In this document: in pieces, positions 22,032 to 22,048 of the stretch
Layout of the letters: every line of letters starts with the position of its first letter
How positions within the stretch are numbered: the stretch's first letter is position 1
Origin: an uncultured Atopostipes sp.
GTDB taxonomy: Bacteria; Bacillota; Bacilli; Lactobacillales; Carnobacteriaceae_A
Assembly (NCBI GenBank): GCA_910588235.1
Contig: CAJUOQ010000030.1
Location: 1-22,048 of the forward strand
DNA: 22,048 bases
Reading direction: 5' to 3'
Position numbers and translations under genes: made by a program
The notes under the pieces: generated by a model
What the model saw: only the letters and a program-made list of their open reading frames with translations
Told to the model about the DNA's origin: nothing
The model's database searches: none

Positions 22032-22048
22032 TAGTTTTAGTGAATTTC

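Noticed and set aside
1..22048. CRISPR arrays, tRNA or rRNA genes, insertion sequences and phage genes
   Set aside because: None was found: no regularly spaced repeats, no cloverleaf or rRNA-like segments, and no transposase or integrase motifs.

Overview
The window is about 22 kb of low-GC Gram-positive chromosome. Its gene content points to Lactobacillales, most likely the Carnobacteriaceae/Enterococcaceae/Aerococcaceae group, although the sequence does not settle the genus. The evidence is: strong GGAGG ribosome sites with TTGACA/TATAAT promoters, a T-box leader ahead of hisS-aspS, a PBP5/PBP2a-type class B transpeptidase, an HflX/MiaA/RecX gene cluster, an SH3b-amidase, and a MutY that has lost its iron-sulfur ligands. 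There are no rRNA or tRNA genes, CRISPR arrays, insertion sequences or phage genes.

Layout. argS (+) has its own promoter and ends at a bidirectional terminator shared with a converging K+-channel-like gene (-). Next on the minus strand come trmL-hlyIII (tRNA wobble methylase, then a seven-helix membrane protein), a 514-bp intergenic region with several inverted and direct repeats, and a YtxH protein. The YtxH gene diverges from a FUSC/aromatic-acid-exporter-like protein (+). That gene converges on ntdP (-) across a hairpin terminator. A tightly packed minus-strand operon, miaA-hflX-recX-mutY-pbp, covers 13.6 to 7.2 kb. It combines tRNA modification, a ribosome-rescue GTPase, DNA repair and a cell-wall transpeptidase. 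Upstream lie a small two-helix zinc-ribbon membrane protein and then the T-box-controlled hisS-aspS-nfo operon. Divergent from the T-box promoter is a secreted N-acetylmuramoyl-L-alanine amidase with three SH3b domains.

The last 1.8 kb (about 20.3-22.05 kb) is more AT-rich and looks accessory. It holds a secreted proprotein with a glycine-rich hydrophobic C-terminal domain. From memory this resembles the EF1097/enterocin O16 and geobacillin 26 group of proteolytically matured antimicrobial proteins. Its signal peptide is separated from the rest of the protein by a single-base frameshift at a run of six identical bases. The divergent side carries an XRE regulator with two C-terminal membrane helices and a 29-codon membrane peptide with a good ribosome site. 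The 280-bp intergenic region between them contains an 18-bp perfect palindrome and four TTTACAT copies. This locus is the most interesting part of the window.

Several starts were moved inward from the longest reading frame because a Shine-Dalgarno sequence sits immediately upstream of the internal codon (hlyIII, ytxH, ntdP, hflX, miaA, the zinc-ribbon gene, hisS and the amidase). All functional calls rest on motif recognition by eye; no database search was possible.
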